Assembly: GCA_964534315.1 (NCBI GenBank)
Contig: CAZHOV010000146.1
Coordinates: forward strand, 1 to 14,028
Length of the DNA: 14,028 bases
DNA from: CAZHOV01 sp964534315
GTDB lineage: Bacteria > Bacteroidota > Bacteroidia > Chitinophagales > Saprospiraceae
Reading direction: 5' to 3'
Positions within the stretch are counted from its first letter, which is position 1. Each line of letters opens with the position of its first letter. The notes beneath the pieces are model-generated. The model saw nothing but the letters and a program-made list of their open reading frames with translations. It ran no database searches and was not told where the DNA came from. The position numbers were made by a program, and so were the translations under genes. Shown one piece after another: positions 13,847-14,028 of this stretch.

Positions 13847-14028
13847 AGGGATCGCGCAACAATAACTTACCCATTTAGGCTTGTTCTTTTGCACCCTAAC
13901 TGCGTTAATCCCGCTTTTTTGATCAAAAAAGCGGGACACCGTAGCCCCGCTATGGTTACGTTTTTTTGCCTTGTTAGCGCACAAAATAACTTCGTCTATT
14001 CTATGTAACTTATTATTTCGCGATCCCT
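13847..14028. mobile_element. MITE-like element with 24-base terminal inverted repeats, inserted in the beta-lactamase-family gene
   Basis: The left end, AGGGATCGCGCAACAATAAC followed by TTAC (13847-13870), and the reverse complement of the right end (14005-14028) agree at 21 of 24 positions, including the first ten. The interval is 182 bases, carries no transposase, and contains a 26-base perfect palindrome. These are the hallmarks of a miniature inverted-repeat transposable element or of a solo IS remnant. It lies directly against codon 1 of the surviving beta-lactamase-family frame and supplies the stop that closes that frame upstream. The right repeat ends at the last base of the window, so a target-site duplication cannot be checked. 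Its parent transposon family is not recognised. Confidence 0.7.
13910..13935. repeat. 26-base perfect palindrome inside the MITE-like element
   Basis: CCCGCTTTTTTGATC joins AAAAAAGCGGG in a fully symmetric 26-base palindrome centred on GATC. As RNA it gives a G/C-tipped stem with A6/U6 inside; as DNA it could extrude a cruciform. It sits near the middle of the element, so the element has nested symmetry (terminal repeats outside, palindrome inside). Confidence 0.75.

Overview
The window looks like a draft-assembly contig from a free-living member of the Bacteroidota, most likely Saprospiria or a related marine/aquatic lineage. The evidence is two type IX secretion (T9SS) C-terminal sorting domains, AT-rich gene leaders without clear Shine-Dalgarno sequences, isoprenoid synthesis by the mevalonate route, and a GYDIA-type GHMP kinase, a family known from this phylum. 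The exact genus cannot be read from the sequence. A run of 10 N and repeat-like sequence at both ends suggest that the window is a whole contig or scaffold that broke at repeats.

Layout. Positions 1-708 are an eroded accessory patch: the middle of a tyrosine recombinase that lost its N-terminal domain (minus strand), four short GC-rich hairpins, and a possible remnant of a zinc-ribbon small protein. Positions 709-1479 carry exodeoxyribonuclease III (plus), whose stop codon overlaps that of a convergent minus-strand cluster. In transcription order (right to left) that cluster is type 2 IPP isomerase (fni), class II HMG-CoA reductase (mvaA), a GYDIA-family GHMP kinase, a Uma2-type putative endonuclease and an Nfu-type iron-sulfur carrier. 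Spacings are 11, 14, 27 and 73 bases, so at least the first four genes probably form one transcript. The isomerase and reductase act at the end and start of the mevalonate pathway. The other pathway genes are not in this window.

A 455-base divergent intergenic region separates this operon from a plus-strand Bax inhibitor-1 family membrane protein. That gene converges, across a near-perfect 60-base palindrome (bidirectional terminator), on a minus-strand secreted protein that aligns well with avidin/streptavidin. Divergent from the avidin gene is a secreted polyhydroxybutyrate-depolymerase/feruloyl-esterase-like hydrolase with a T9SS domain, interrupted by the assembly gap. Next comes a very large secreted protein combining a TolB-like propeller with an amidohydrolase. 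It ends at a 15-bp-stem hairpin that faces a convergent serine beta-lactamase-family hydrolase with its own T9SS domain. This last gene is broken twice: by a frameshift at or near a homopolymer, and at its 5' end by a 182-base MITE-like element with 24-base terminal inverted repeats. The element's outer end is the last base of the window.

The most noteworthy items are the avidin-like protein, the MITE-like element inside the beta-lactamase-family gene, the large palindromes, and the unassigned GYDIA kinase in the mevalonate operon. I see no CRISPR array, tRNA, rRNA or recognisable riboswitch.
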